Both the position numbers and the translations under genes were made by a program. A model generated the notes under the pieces. The model was not told the origin of the DNA. It did no database searches and saw nothing but the letters and a program-made list of their open reading frames with translations. Of a stretch of DNA of 64,000 nucleotides, positions 15,547 to 24,377 are shown piece by piece. This DNA is from Roseimicrobium gellanilyticum. GTDB lineage: Bacteria; Verrucomicrobiota; Verrucomicrobiia; Verrucomicrobiales; Verrucomicrobiaceae. The stretch lies in the NCBI RefSeq assembly GCF_003315205.1, contig NZ_QNRR01000001.1, forward strand, positions 186,001-250,000. Reading direction: 5' to 3'. Numbering within the stretch: position 1 is the stretch's first letter; every line of letters starts with the position of its first letter.

Positions 15547-17274
15547 TCAGGCATACGTCCGGAGCACGTCGTGCACTCCTTCCACTGCCATGCCGCCTTC
15601 TCCCACGGCGGCAGCGCAACGCTTTACGGAACCGGAACGCACATCTCCTGCGGCGAAGATGCCGGGGATGCTCGTCTCGAGAGCACCGGGTGAGCGCCCG
15701 GCATCCTTCCATGCAGGCGCATTGGCCACCGCAGGACCGGTCTTGATGAAGCCGCGCTCGTCGCGCTCGATTTCGGGAGGCAGCCAGTCCGTGCAGGGTT
15801 TGGCGCCAATCATGGAGAAGACCGCGCGTGCCGGGATGGTACGGCGCTCGCTGCTGGTGGTATTCTCCACCTCCACGGCTTCGAGCACCTTGCCTCCTGT
15901 CATCTTCCGAATCACGGTATGGCGCAGCATTTCGATGTTCTCCTTGGCCTCCACACGTCGGGAGAGGTAGCTCGACATGCTGCTGGAGAGTCCTGCTCCG
16001 CGAATCACGAGCACCACCTTTTCCACACAGCCGGAGAGAAACATGGCGGCCTGCCCGGCGGAATTCCCGGCACCAGCAACCACGACGGTGGCTCCCTGGC
16101 AGAGGCGAGCCTCGCGAGCAGTGGCGGCGTAGAAGACACCATTGCCTTCGAAATCCTCCCGCCCCTCGGCATCGAGCCGATGGTAGTCCGCGCCGGTGGC
16201 GATGATGACGCACTTGGCTCGAAGGATGGCGTGGCAGCCATCCGATTGCAGGCTGGCGCGATATTCTCCTTCATGAAACGCCATAGTCAGCGCGCGGGAT
16301 GGCATGGAAAAACTGGCGCCAAACCGGTGGGCCTGGAGCTGCGCACTGTAGGTCAGCTCACCGCCGCCGATACCCGTGGGAAAGCCGAAGAAATTCTCAA
16401 TCAAGGAGGAGGACCCTGCCTGTCCACCAGGCGCGTAGCTCTCCAGCACCACCGTCTTCAGTCCCTCAGAGGCGGCATACACGGCCGCGCCCAAGCCCGC
16501 AGGTCCAGCACCCACGATGACCAGGTCGCAGAAGACTTCCGTTTCATCTTCGCCTACCGGAGCGCGGAGCAATCCGGCCACACGAGCGACTTCTCGCAAC
16601 GAGGGGCGGCGCAGCGGCATGCCTGCGGCCGTGATGAGTGCGGGCAGGTCGTGGGTCGCCAGGTGAAGCTTGGCGCACAGTTGTTTCCCCTGCTCGGACT
16701 CAAACGTGATCATCCGGTGGGGGATGTGGTTCTTGTCCAGGAAGTCATCCAGCTGCCGCCCTTCCCGAGAGCTTTCGTGCGAGAGAATGCGCAGCCCGGC
16801 GAATTCCTTGTCCCGCTCAAGCCGCCGCCGGCGCATGATGAACGCGCGCACGATCATCTCACTCACGCCGGGCAGTTCGGCCAGCGCCTGCCGCAGGGCG
16901 GTGGCGGGGACTTGCAGCACCTCGGCTTCTTCAGACTTGCCGCGAATGCTGGCAAGCGAGGCCGTGCCGGTGAGCATGCCTACCTCGCCCATGAATTCGC
17001 GGGCCTCTGCCACACCGAGGACGAGTTCTTCGCCATCGCGTGGTTCAAACGCTTCTACTTCGCCTTTGAGCACGATGGTCAGGGGCACGTCCCTTTGACC
17101 CGCTTTCACCAGCATCTCACCGCGCTTCACTTTCCGGCGTGTGCCCAGCGGTTCCAGCATCGCGAGGTGATGATCCTGCAGCATCGGGTGGGCCACGCTT
17201 TCCGTGTCCCGGTAGAACTGCTCATCACTTTCGTCGTCGCTACTACTCATAGGGTGCAGAACTGGATCCTGCAT
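15547..17274 (-). CDS. cNMP-binding / thioredoxin-fold / thioredoxin-reductase-like flavoprotein fusion
   Basis: 575 residues. Residues about 35-150 form a cyclic-nucleotide-binding domain (GEVGMLTGTASLASIRGKSE). Residues 160-235 look like a thioredoxin fold without CxxC (HDLPALITAAGMPLRRPS). From residue 250 comes a two-Rossmann flavin reductase: VIVGAGPAGLGAAVYAASEG binds FAD, and VVVAGAGNSAGQAAMFLSG (about 397) binds NAD(P)H. The redox CxxC of true thioredoxin reductases is replaced by YAAT (382-385), so it cannot act by the classical disulfide relay. Start 17274 is supported by GGAG five bases upstream. The cytoplasmic enzyme could couple a nucleotide or membrane signal to NAD(P)H oxidation; substrate unknown. 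Confidence 0.82.
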   Translation of the reverse strand: MQDPVLHPMSSSDDESDEQFYRDTESVAHPMLQDHHLAMLEPLGTRRKVKRGEMLVKAGQRDVPLTIVLKGEVEAFEPRDGEELVLGVAEAREFMGEVGMLTGTASLASIRGKSEEAEVLQVPATALRQALAELPGVSEMIVRAFIMRRRRLERDKEFAGLRILSHESSREGRQLDDFLDKNHIPHRMITFESEQGKQLCAKLHLATHDLPALITAAGMPLRRPSLREVARVAGLLRAPVGEDETEVFCDLVIVGAGPAGLGAAVYAASEGLKTVVLESYAPGGQAGSSSLIENFFGFPTGIGGGELTYSAQLQAHRFGASFSMPSRALTMAFHEGEYRASLQSDGCHAILRAKCVIIATGADYHRLDAEGREDFEGNGVFYAATAREARLCQGATVVVAGAGNSAGQAAMFLSGCVEKVVLVIRGAGLSSSMSSYLSRRVEAKENIEMLRHTVIRKMTGGKVLEAVEVENTTSSERRTIPARAVFSMIGAKPCTDWLPPEIERDERGFIKTGPAVANAPAWKDAGRSPGALETSIPGIFAAGDVRSGSVKRCAAAVGEGGMAVEGVHDVLRTYA

Positions 17275-17361
17275 CTCTTCTCCGACTCACCATGCACCGT
17301 GTCAAGGCTGCTCACGGCAAGTGATACCAAAGGAGGATGGAGAGCACCCAGTTCGTCTGCC

Positions 17362-18606
17362 TTACTTGTTCCCGATGCAGTAGAGGAATTTGTTCGACCG
17401 CACGAGGAGACGGTTGTTGTGGATGGCGGGACTCGCGTTGAAAACACCGCGGCCGCCTTCCAGCTTTGCGCTGCCGAGCACTTCGAACTTCGGCCCCGCT
17501 GCGATGATCACGGCCTGACCGCCTCGCCCAAGGTAGTACACCTTTCCTCCCGCCAGCACAGGAGACGCGTAGATCTGACCGGGGTTGGGCGTGAGCGGTT
17601 CGGAGTACACGAACTCGCCCGTCTTCATGTCCACACAGCAGGCTGTGCCGTTGTTCTCATGCGCAAAGTGCAGATGCCCCTGGTGCATGACGGGGGAGGG
17701 GACATTGGTGCCCTTGTCCAGAGTCCAGATCTTGTGCGTATCCGTCACATTGCCACTGCCTCCGGTGCGCACGGCCACGCCGCCGACACCACTGCGGCCC
17801 CCGACGGCATAGAGCACTGCTTCGTGAAGAAGGGGCTGGGGGCACATGTACCAGAGGATGCCGGTGCTACATTGCCAGAGTGGCTTGCCGGAGTCTGCGT
17901 CAAAGGAATGGATCTCACGTGCCTGCGCGGTAACCACCTCGGTGCTTCCGCCTGAGCTTGCGGGTGCGAGGACCGGAGCATGCCAGCATTCCTTGATGCC
18001 TCGCGCTTCCCATACCTTCGCTCCGGTGGCTTGATCCAGGGCGACCAGCGATTCGCTTTCCACACTCGCATTCACCAGCACGAGATTCTTGTAGAGCGTC
18101 GGGGACGCGGCCGAACCCCAGTTGTTCAGGCGGGATCCTACCTTCGTATTCCACATCTGCTTTCCGGCGTGGTCGAAGCAGAACACTCCGGACTTCCCAA
18201 AGAAGACGAACACATGTGTGCCATTCGCCACCGGGGTGGCGGAGGTGTAGCCATGATTCTCGCGGATGGTCGGCTGCTCCGGCAGTTCGGACTCCACCGT
18301 CTTGTCCCACAAGACTTTCCCAGTGGTCGCGTCCAGGCACATCACGTGCCGCACCAAATCCGACGCCGTCCCAACGCCGGCGGTGAGGAAGATCTTGTTC
18401 CCCACCACAATGGGACTGGAGGCGCCTTCGCCGGGCAGCGGTGTCTTCCACACGATGTTTTCCGTGTCACTCCAACTCAGGGGTAGGTCAGCCTCTGCGG
18501 CACCTTTTCCCTCAGGTCCATGAAACTGGGGCCAGTCCGCCGCAGGGGCGGGGAAGCTCCAGCCAAGTACAGCAAGCACCACCAACGAGCAGGCATGCGA
18601 ATGCAT
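17362..18606 (-). CDS. Exported PQQ-like beta-propeller protein
   Basis: 414 residues from ATG 18606 (MHSHACSLVVLAVLGWSFPA, signal peptide cut after PAPAA). The mature protein begins DWPQFHGPEGKG, the usual opening of the outer-membrane-assembly BamB-like and quinoprotein beta-propellers of this phylum. Propeller blades carry repeated GxxxALDxxTGKxxW-like strips, for example CLDATTGKVLWDK, ALDQATGAKVWEA and SFDADSGKPLWQC. No calcium/PQQ catalytic Asp-Glu set can be confirmed, so the protein may be structural or binding rather than a dehydrogenase. It follows the MFS gene by 75 bp on the same strand. Location is periplasmic. Confidence 0.78.
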   Translation of the reverse strand: MHSHACSLVVLAVLGWSFPAPAADWPQFHGPEGKGAAEADLPLSWSDTENIVWKTPLPGEGASSPIVVGNKIFLTAGVGTASDLVRHVMCLDATTGKVLWDKTVESELPEQPTIRENHGYTSATPVANGTHVFVFFGKSGVFCFDHAGKQMWNTKVGSRLNNWGSAASPTLYKNLVLVNASVESESLVALDQATGAKVWEARGIKECWHAPVLAPASSGGSTEVVTAQAREIHSFDADSGKPLWQCSTGILWYMCPQPLLHEAVLYAVGGRSGVGGVAVRTGGSGNVTDTHKIWTLDKGTNVPSPVMHQGHLHFAHENNGTACCVDMKTGEFVYSEPLTPNPGQIYASPVLAGGKVYYLGRGGQAVIIAAGPKFEVLGSAKLEGGRGVFNASPAIHNNRLLVRSNKFLYCIGNK

Positions 18607-18681
18607 AATGGCGATACCATAACAAAACCTGCGGCTTGCTGGCAAGGCTTTGCAGAGGACCCGAGCCAGCCCTTGTGTTTG

Positions 18682-19959
18682 CTAGGCTTCGCTACCCACC
18701 GCAACGGCCACCGGCTGCTTCATGCACAGCCTGCGGTGGCTGTAGAGGAGCAAGCCGGCGCTGAGCCCAAATAGAAGGCTGCCCCCGGCCATGGCTACGC
18801 GCAGACCGACAAGGTCGGCAATCTCCGATACCGCCAGCCCGGAAAAGGGCAGCACACCAAAGAAGCTGAGTCCCAGGATGGCGGACACCCTCCCCCGGAT
18901 GGCATCCGGGGCGCGCTCTTGCACAATCGTATTGGCCAGGCCGAACATGGTGGAAGTGCCGAGCGTCAGGATGCTCATCGCGGTGATTGCCTGCCACAGG
19001 TGTTGTGCAAGGGCGAGGCTCAGCATGCACACGCAGACGACGGCTGCTCCCAAGCGCAGGTACATGGCACGGCGGTCCGATTTGATCGTCATCAGCCAGA
19101 GCGAACCGAGGAAGGCGCCGATGCCAGAAGAGGCCATGAGGAAGCCGTGCGACTGCGCATCAATCTGCAGCACGTGCCGCGAGTAAAGCGGCATGGTGAT
19201 CATGAAGAAGGGGGAGATGCACGTGGTGAGCGTGGCCAGCAGCCAGATCATGGCCAGCGTGGGCTTGTCCCTCCGCACATAGTGGAAGCCCTCCTTCATT
19301 CCCGTCTTGCGCATGGCTTCCTCTTCATCCGTCCCGCGCGGGCGCGGGTGCAGCGAAATCATGGCCACGATGAGTGCCACGAAGCTCAGTGCATTTGCAT
19401 AAAACGCGGAGGCTGTGCCCAGCTGTGCAATCAGCCAGCCGCCAAGGGCTGGTCCCGCGAGACGCGTGGCGTGGAAAGTGGAGCGATCCACCGCGATGGC
19501 CGCCTTGAGCTGGGAACGCTCCACGAGTTCCGGCACGAGCGCCGCCGCTGCGGGCATCTCAAAAGCAGTGCTGATGCCGAGCAGCACACCGGCGACCACC
19601 ACATGCCAGACGGCGATCTGACCGCTGCCGACCAACCAGCCAATCGAAATGGCCAGCACGATCTGGACGACCTGCGTGATGATGAGGATGCGACGCTTGT
19701 CATACCGGTCCGCTGCAAGGCCACCGTGCATGGTCAGCAGCAGCATGGGGATGCCGGAGCAGAAATGTATCAAGCCCAGCGTGAACGCGCTCGACGTCAG
19801 CCCAGCCACTACCCACCCTTGGGCCGTCTGCTGCATCCATGTGCCCAGCATGGAGATCGTCTCGCCGGTCATGTACCGGCGGAAGGGGGCATGGCGCAGG
19901 ACGTGCCAAGCCGGACCGGATGGGGAAGGGGAGTGCTCGCTCACAGAAGGGGTCGGCAA
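18682..19959 (-). CDS. MFS exporter (EntS-like)
   Basis: 425 residues with about ten to twelve hydrophobic segments and the typical MFS loop LAADRYDKRRILI between helices 2 and 3. The opening WHVLRHAPFRRYMTGETIS and the segment GTWMQQTAQGWVV match the EntS/transmembrane secretion effector subgroup, which exports siderophores or drugs by proton antiport. The N-terminal 20 residues are Ser/Pro-rich and cytoplasmic. Its substrate is not known and no siderophore biosynthesis genes are adjacent. It lies between the nitroreductase and PQQ-propeller genes, all on the same strand. Confidence 0.85.
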   Translation of the reverse strand: MPTPSVSEHSPSPSGPAWHVLRHAPFRRYMTGETISMLGTWMQQTAQGWVVAGLTSSAFTLGLIHFCSGIPMLLLTMHGGLAADRYDKRRILIITQVVQIVLAISIGWLVGSGQIAVWHVVVAGVLLGISTAFEMPAAAALVPELVERSQLKAAIAVDRSTFHATRLAGPALGGWLIAQLGTASAFYANALSFVALIVAMISLHPRPRGTDEEEAMRKTGMKEGFHYVRRDKPTLAMIWLLATLTTCISPFFMITMPLYSRHVLQIDAQSHGFLMASSGIGAFLGSLWLMTIKSDRRAMYLRLGAAVVCVCMLSLALAQHLWQAITAMSILTLGTSTMFGLANTIVQERAPDAIRGRVSAILGLSFFGVLPFSGLAVSEIADLVGLRVAMAGGSLLFGLSAGLLLYSHRRLCMKQPVAVAVGSEA

Positions 19960-20036
19960 TCTTGCGCAGAGTTCGCCGGATCAGGGATACGGCGTCCGAG
20001 CTGGGGCAGGCTGGACGAAGTCCAGGTTCACCACGT

Positions 20037-20690
20037 CTATTCGTGACGATGAATCATGTGCTCTGCGGCGAAGCGCACCTTGGGCAGGGTGGCGTAGCGG
20101 TCGCTTTCAGAGCGGTAGCCCGCGGGACACAGCACGGCGGCGGTGTATCCCTCCGCGGCGAGCCCGAGTTCTTCGTCATACTTGTGAGGCATGAAGCCCT
20201 CCATGGGGCAGGAGTCCACTCCCAGCACCGCACACGAGGCGATGAACTGGCCAAGCGCGATGTAGGCCTGGCGGATGGCCCACTCCGTCACCATTTGGCT
20301 CCGTGATCCCGTCACAATGTCCCCGAGAATCCCTTTGCGCATTTTCGCCAGGGAATCCGCCGTGCCACCGCGAAGCTGGATGATGCGCTCAAGAAATCGA
20401 TCCACATGGGCCTCATCCATGGTCTTCTTCACACACATCACGACCAGATGGGAGGCGTCCGCCACCTGACGTTGCCGGTAGGTGAAGGGGACCAATCTCT
20501 CCCGCAGTTCCGGGTCCGTCACGACTACAAATTTCCACGGCTGCAACCCATACGACGAAGGCGTGAGGATCAGGGATGCCTCCAACGCCGCCCAGGTTTC
20601 CGCAGGGATCTTCTTCGTAGGATCAAAGACCTGCGTGGCATAGCGCCACTCAAGCGCCTCGACGAGCTGGTTGGGCGGGATGGGAGTCAT
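20037..20690 (-). CDS. NAD(P)H-dependent nitroreductase-family oxidoreductase
   Basis: 217 residues from ATG 20690 (MTPIPPNQLVEALEWRYATQ). The reading frame extends 24 codons upstream, but the family begins at this helix. FMN-binding features are visible: EWRYATQVFDPTKKIP, then LTPSSYGLQPWKFVVVTDP near residue 50, and a C-terminal CPAGYRSESDRYATLPKVR. These are the marks of the NfsB/YfkO-type group, homodimeric flavoproteins that reduce quinones, nitro compounds or similar acceptors in the cytoplasm. A hairpin (20011-20025) lies 12 nt beyond its stop but has no T-run. It follows citrate synthase by 86 bp. Confidence 0.85.
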   Translation of the reverse strand: MTPIPPNQLVEALEWRYATQVFDPTKKIPAETWAALEASLILTPSSYGLQPWKFVVVTDPELRERLVPFTYRQRQVADASHLVVMCVKKTMDEAHVDRFLERIIQLRGGTADSLAKMRKGILGDIVTGSRSQMVTEWAIRQAYIALGQFIASCAVLGVDSCPMEGFMPHKYDEELGLAAEGYTAAVLCPAGYRSESDRYATLPKVRFAAEHMIHRHE

Positions 20691-20776
20691 GGAAAAGCAG
20701 AAGCCGGTTTGCCTTGTGCTGGTTTGCAATGCCTGAGCACGGGATTGACCATGCTCACGCACCCGGCCATCCGCTG

Positions 20777-21901
20777 TTAGCGCTCATCCACCGGCACCAC
20801 CTTCTGGCCATACGCCTTTCCGACGTATTCGGAAAGCGGGCGGAAGAGGCGGTTGTCGCTCCACTGCTCCAGCACGTGGGCGGTCCAGCCGCTCATGCGG
20901 GAGATGGCGAAGATCGGGGTGAAGAGATCCGTCGGGATGTTGAGGCTGTGGTAAACCGTGGCGCTGTAGAAGTCCACGTTCGCGTTCAGGCCCTTCTGCT
21001 CGCGCATGATGGTGGCAATGCGCTCGGACATCTGGATCCACTTGGGCTCGCCCAGCTGCTCGGTGAGCTTGATGGCCATCTTTTGGAGGTGCGGCGCGCG
21101 GGGGTCGAGCACCTTGTACACGCGGTGGCCGATGCCCATGATCTTCTTCTTCTGCGCGAGCGCGTCCGCGACCCAGGAGTCCACCTTGTCGGGGCTGCCG
21201 ATTTCCTCAAGCATGTGGATGACGCCTTCGTTGGCGCCACCGTGCAGCGGTCCTTTGAGTGCGCCGATGGCGGCGCTGATGGAGGAATACATGTCGCTCA
21301 GGGTGCTGGCGACCACGCGGGCGGTGAAGGTGCTCGCATTGAAGCCGTGCTCGGCATGCAGCACGTAGGCCACGTCCAGTGTCTGTTCAGCCTCTTTGCT
21401 CGGGACCTCTCCGCTCATGAGGTAGAGGAAGTGGGCGGCTTCGCTCAGGTCCTTGCGGATGGGCGGCAGGCTGAGACCCTGGCGGGCGCGATGGAAATAA
21501 GCGGCAATGATACCGATCTGCGAGACGAGCTTGATGGCCGTGGCCCGGTGCTCACCCATGTTCAGGTCATGACGCAGGGTGTCGTAACAGCCGAGCATCG
21601 ACACCGCCGTACGCATGACGTCGATGGGTTTGGCGCTCTTTGGGGCGCTGGTGAGGAAGTCAATCACACCCTGCGGCAGTTCGCGCTCGGCACGCAAGGC
21701 GGTGGTCAGGGCGTCCAGTTCGGCGCGATTCGGCAGATGCTGGTGGAAAAGCAGGTAGACCACTTCCTCATAGCTCACATGGCCAGCCAGTTCGTTGATG
21801 TCATAGCCGCAGTAGAACAGGATGCCCTCCGCGCCTTTCACTTCACCGAGGCGCGTTTCCGCTGCCACCACGCCTTCGAGACCTTTGCTGACCAGTGCCA
21901 T
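20777..21901 (-). CDS. gltA: Citrate synthase (citrate/2-methylcitrate synthase family)
   Basis: 374 residues, the size of the short type II-independent class seen in Bacillus and archaea. It condenses oxaloacetate with acetyl-CoA in the first step of the TCA cycle. Catalytic segments are present: PLHGGANEGVIHML with the first active His, GIGHRVYKVLDPRAPHL with the second, and NVDFYSATVYHSLNIP with the active Asp. The N-terminus (GVVAAETRLGEVKGAEGILF) is that of the family, so the ATG at 21901 is right. Specificity for acetyl-CoA over propionyl-CoA cannot be told from sequence; no methylcitrate-cycle genes are nearby. Confidence 0.92.
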   Translation of the reverse strand: MALVSKGLEGVVAAETRLGEVKGAEGILFYCGYDINELAGHVSYEEVVYLLFHQHLPNRAELDALTTALRAERELPQGVIDFLTSAPKSAKPIDVMRTAVSMLGCYDTLRHDLNMGEHRATAIKLVSQIGIIAAYFHRARQGLSLPPIRKDLSEAAHFLYLMSGEVPSKEAEQTLDVAYVLHAEHGFNASTFTARVVASTLSDMYSSISAAIGALKGPLHGGANEGVIHMLEEIGSPDKVDSWVADALAQKKKIMGIGHRVYKVLDPRAPHLQKMAIKLTEQLGEPKWIQMSERIATIMREQKGLNANVDFYSATVYHSLNIPTDLFTPIFAISRMSGWTAHVLEQWSDNRLFRPLSEYVGKAYGQKVVPVDER

Positions 21902-22094
21902 GTCGAGATTAGGTAATTAATTGAAAAAAGAAGTACACGACGTCGCGCCCGAGCCGCTCGCGCAGTCCCATCTGCCGCCGCTTGCTGGGCTTGTTAACGT
22001 CTAGGTCTGACGGGCTCAAGCGAAATTGCAGACTTCGCGCCAAGTGGAGTTGCTGAAATGAAACTACGATTTTTGCGTAATCGGAAAATAGGTC

Positions 22095-23756
22095 ATGCCT
22101 GCCCGCCCGGCTTCCTCGACCCGCCGCCTCTGGACGGTGCTGGCAGGATTCGCCCTTGCCACAGGCGTTGGAGCGGAGGAACTCCCGCTGCACCAGCGCA
22201 TTGACGCCTTGGTCGCGGCGACATGGGGCGAGGCGAGGCCCTCTCCACAGGCGGACGATGCCGAACTCCTCCGCCGCCTCTGGCTGGATTTCGATGGTGG
22301 CATTCCTTCGGCAGAGCAGACCCGGGCATTCCTGGCAGATACTTCCCCCGGCAAGCGCGCCGCCTTGGTGGAGAAGCTCCTGTCATCTCCACGCTTTGCC
22401 ACGCGCATGGCAGATGCCTTTGACGTGATGCTCATGGAGCGGCGCGGGGAGAATGCCGCCTGGCGTGAGTGGTTGACCGCCAGCTTCCAGGCGAACAAGC
22501 CGTGGGACGCGATGGTCCGCGAGATCCTGGCCCCGGACTTCCAAGACGAGAAACTTCGCGGGGCAGGGTGGTTCATCACCCGCCGCTTGGAGAAGGTGGG
22601 CCAGCAGGACACGGACTACCCCGGACTCACGCGGGATGTGGGGCGCATGTTCATGGGTGTGGATCTCCAGTGCTGCCAGTGCCACCGCCATCTGACCGTG
22701 GATGATTACAAGCAGGCGGACTTCAATGGCCTCTTCACCGTCTACCAGAACCTGAAGCTCCAGCCTGCGGATGCGAAAATCAAAGTGCCTTGGGTGAGCG
22801 AGGGTGTCGTGGCCGCGCGCTATGAGTTCGCCTCGGTGCTGACCGGTGCCAAAGGGCAGACCGGACCCCGCGTGCCCTTTACCACGGAGGTTGCCATCCC
22901 GGCTTACACGGGGGACGAGGCCTGGCTGGTGAAACCGGACCGGAAGACCAAGGAGCTGGGGAAGCCAAAGTTCAGTCCGCTGCAGGAAATCGCCCAGCGT
23001 CTGCCCGCTCCGGAGAATGCCTTCTTTGCCCGCAATGCCGTGAACCGGGTGTGGTTTCTCATGATGGGAAGCGGACTGGTGGAGCCGCTCGACTTCATCC
23101 ACAGCGAGAATCCCGCCAGCCATCCGGAGTTGCTTGACCTGCTCGCGAAAGAGTTTGCCGCCCACCGTTTTGACCTTCGCTGGCTCATCCGGGAGCTGGC
23201 CCTCACGGAGGTGTATGCCCGCTCCAGTGCCCTCCCGAGGGAGGCTGCGCCCAAGGCCGGTGCCGAGCGCACTTACACCACGGCACGAGAGCGGCATCTC
23301 ACAGCTGCACAGATGACGCGCACCTTTTTGCTGGCTACAGGGGAGCTGGAGCGTGTCAGCACCGTTACCAAAGCCGAGCCGGAGAAGGATGAGAAGAAGT
23401 ACACGCTGGCAGATTTTGAGAAAGCCTTTGTAGCCGCCCTCGCCAATGCTCCCAAGGAACCCGAGCTGCAGGTGAATCCCACCCTGCGCTCCTCGCTTTT
23501 CCTGCGGAATGGCGATCACGTGCTGTGGGCGGTGAAGCCGCGTGCAGGCAACCTCGTGGACCGCGTGCTGAAGCTGCCCACGCCCGAGGCCATGGCAGAG
23601 GAGCTTTACCTCAGCATCCTCACACGCATGCCGGATACGGACGAGAAGGCCCTCTTCGCCGAATGGATGGAGAGGCCTGGCGTGGAAAAGTCACTCGCAG
23701 TGGGAGACTTCGTCTGGGCTTTGTTGAGTTCCACCGAATGGTTTGTAAACCACTGA
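22095..23756 (+). CDS. DUF1549/DUF1553 protein with one CxxCH motif
   Basis: 553 residues. A signal peptide (RRLWTVLAGFALATGVGA) leads into DUF1549: HQRIDALVAATWGE, then LLRRLWLDFDGGIPSAEQTR. A single haem-type CxxCH is found in LQCCQCHRHLTVDDY near residue 195. DUF1553 features follow: NAVNRVWFLMMGSGLVEPLD and ASHPELLDLLAKEF. The protein lacks the N-terminal planctomycete cytochrome domain present in the protein at 2984-5515, and is about 290 residues shorter. It opens a plus-strand run with the genes at 23760, 24378 and 25646. Like other family members it is probably periplasmic and works with the DUF1501 protein. Confidence 0.85.
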   Translation: MPARPASSTRRLWTVLAGFALATGVGAEELPLHQRIDALVAATWGEARPSPQADDAELLRRLWLDFDGGIPSAEQTRAFLADTSPGKRAALVEKLLSSPRFATRMADAFDVMLMERRGENAAWREWLTASFQANKPWDAMVREILAPDFQDEKLRGAGWFITRRLEKVGQQDTDYPGLTRDVGRMFMGVDLQCCQCHRHLTVDDYKQADFNGLFTVYQNLKLQPADAKIKVPWVSEGVVAARYEFASVLTGAKGQTGPRVPFTTEVAIPAYTGDEAWLVKPDRKTKELGKPKFSPLQEIAQRLPAPENAFFARNAVNRVWFLMMGSGLVEPLDFIHSENPASHPELLDLLAKEFAAHRFDLRWLIRELALTEVYARSSALPREAAPKAGAERTYTTARERHLTAAQMTRTFLLATGELERVSTVTKAEPEKDEKKYTLADFEKAFVAALANAPKEPELQVNPTLRSSLFLRNGDHVLWAVKPRAGNLVDRVLKLPTPEAMAEELYLSILTRMPDTDEKALFAEWMERPGVEKSLAVGDFVWALLSSTEWFVNH

Positions 23757-23759
23757 GCG

Positions 23760-24359
23760 ATGAATGCTTCCCTCACACTTCTGGTTCTGTGGTTGATGAT
23801 AAGTCCACTCGCGCGGGGCAGTGAGGCTTTGGTGGTCGGTGGGCTGTCACCTGACCAAACAATGAAGGTGATGATCCGTGCCACCGGCGATTTGCCGGCT
23901 GGCGAAATTCGGGCAGCGGACAAAAAGGAGCCTCTCTTCGAATTCGATGCCGGTGGGTACGCTTCTTTTGAGGCTGCCAAGGACAAAGCGTCCACGGCCG
24001 CACTGTGGCGTCCTGACAGCCGCGCCGTCGCCGTGATGACCAGGACGACGAAGCGCTCGACGGACGTGAAATTGTTCACCATCGCCGGATCGAAAGTCAC
24101 CAAAGTTCAGATGCCGGATTTCTTTGCGGGCATCCTCAAGGACTTCGGTGTTACCGAGGTGTGGCGCTGTGCTTTTGAGCGCCCGCTGCGCTGGCTGGAG
24201 AATGGCGATCTGGTACTGCATGTTTCCGGTGACTGTGTCATCAACTCAGGACCGCAGGAGGAGAGGACAAAGTGGTTCGAATACGAAATCACCGTCTCCC
24301 CGGCTTCCGGAAAGATTGTCGATTCGAAGCAAACATTGGTTCGCTTGAAAAACGGATAA
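23760..24359 (+). CDS. Exported protein of unknown function
   Basis: 199 residues with a signal peptide (MNASLTLLVLWLMISPLARG). The mature part is beta-rich and contains RPDSRAVAVMTRTTKRSTDVKLF and WLENGDLVLHVSGDCVINSG, reminiscent of a two-blade propeller fragment, but no family is recognised. It begins 3 nt after the DUF1549 stop and ends 18 nt before the DUF1501 start, so it is embedded in the same operon. Its position suggests an accessory function in that surface system. Confidence 0.65.
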   Translation: MNASLTLLVLWLMISPLARGSEALVVGGLSPDQTMKVMIRATGDLPAGEIRAADKKEPLFEFDAGGYASFEAAKDKASTAALWRPDSRAVAVMTRTTKRSTDVKLFTIAGSKVTKVQMPDFFAGILKDFGVTEVWRCAFERPLRWLENGDLVLHVSGDCVINSGPQEERTKWFEYEITVSPASGKIVDSKQTLVRLKNG

Positions 24360-24377
24360 GAAGCCCGCTCCACCATC

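Noticed and set aside
15919-17955. A 678-codon plus-strand frame opposite the flavoprotein fusion and PQQ gene
   Set aside because: It spans two real genes and the gap between them on the other strand, and its composition is His/Gly-rich like other antisense shadows.
20011-20025. CTGGAC-GAA-GTCCAG hairpin as a terminator of the nitroreductase gene
   Set aside because: It is only six base pairs and no T-run follows on the minus strand, so it was not listed as a terminator.
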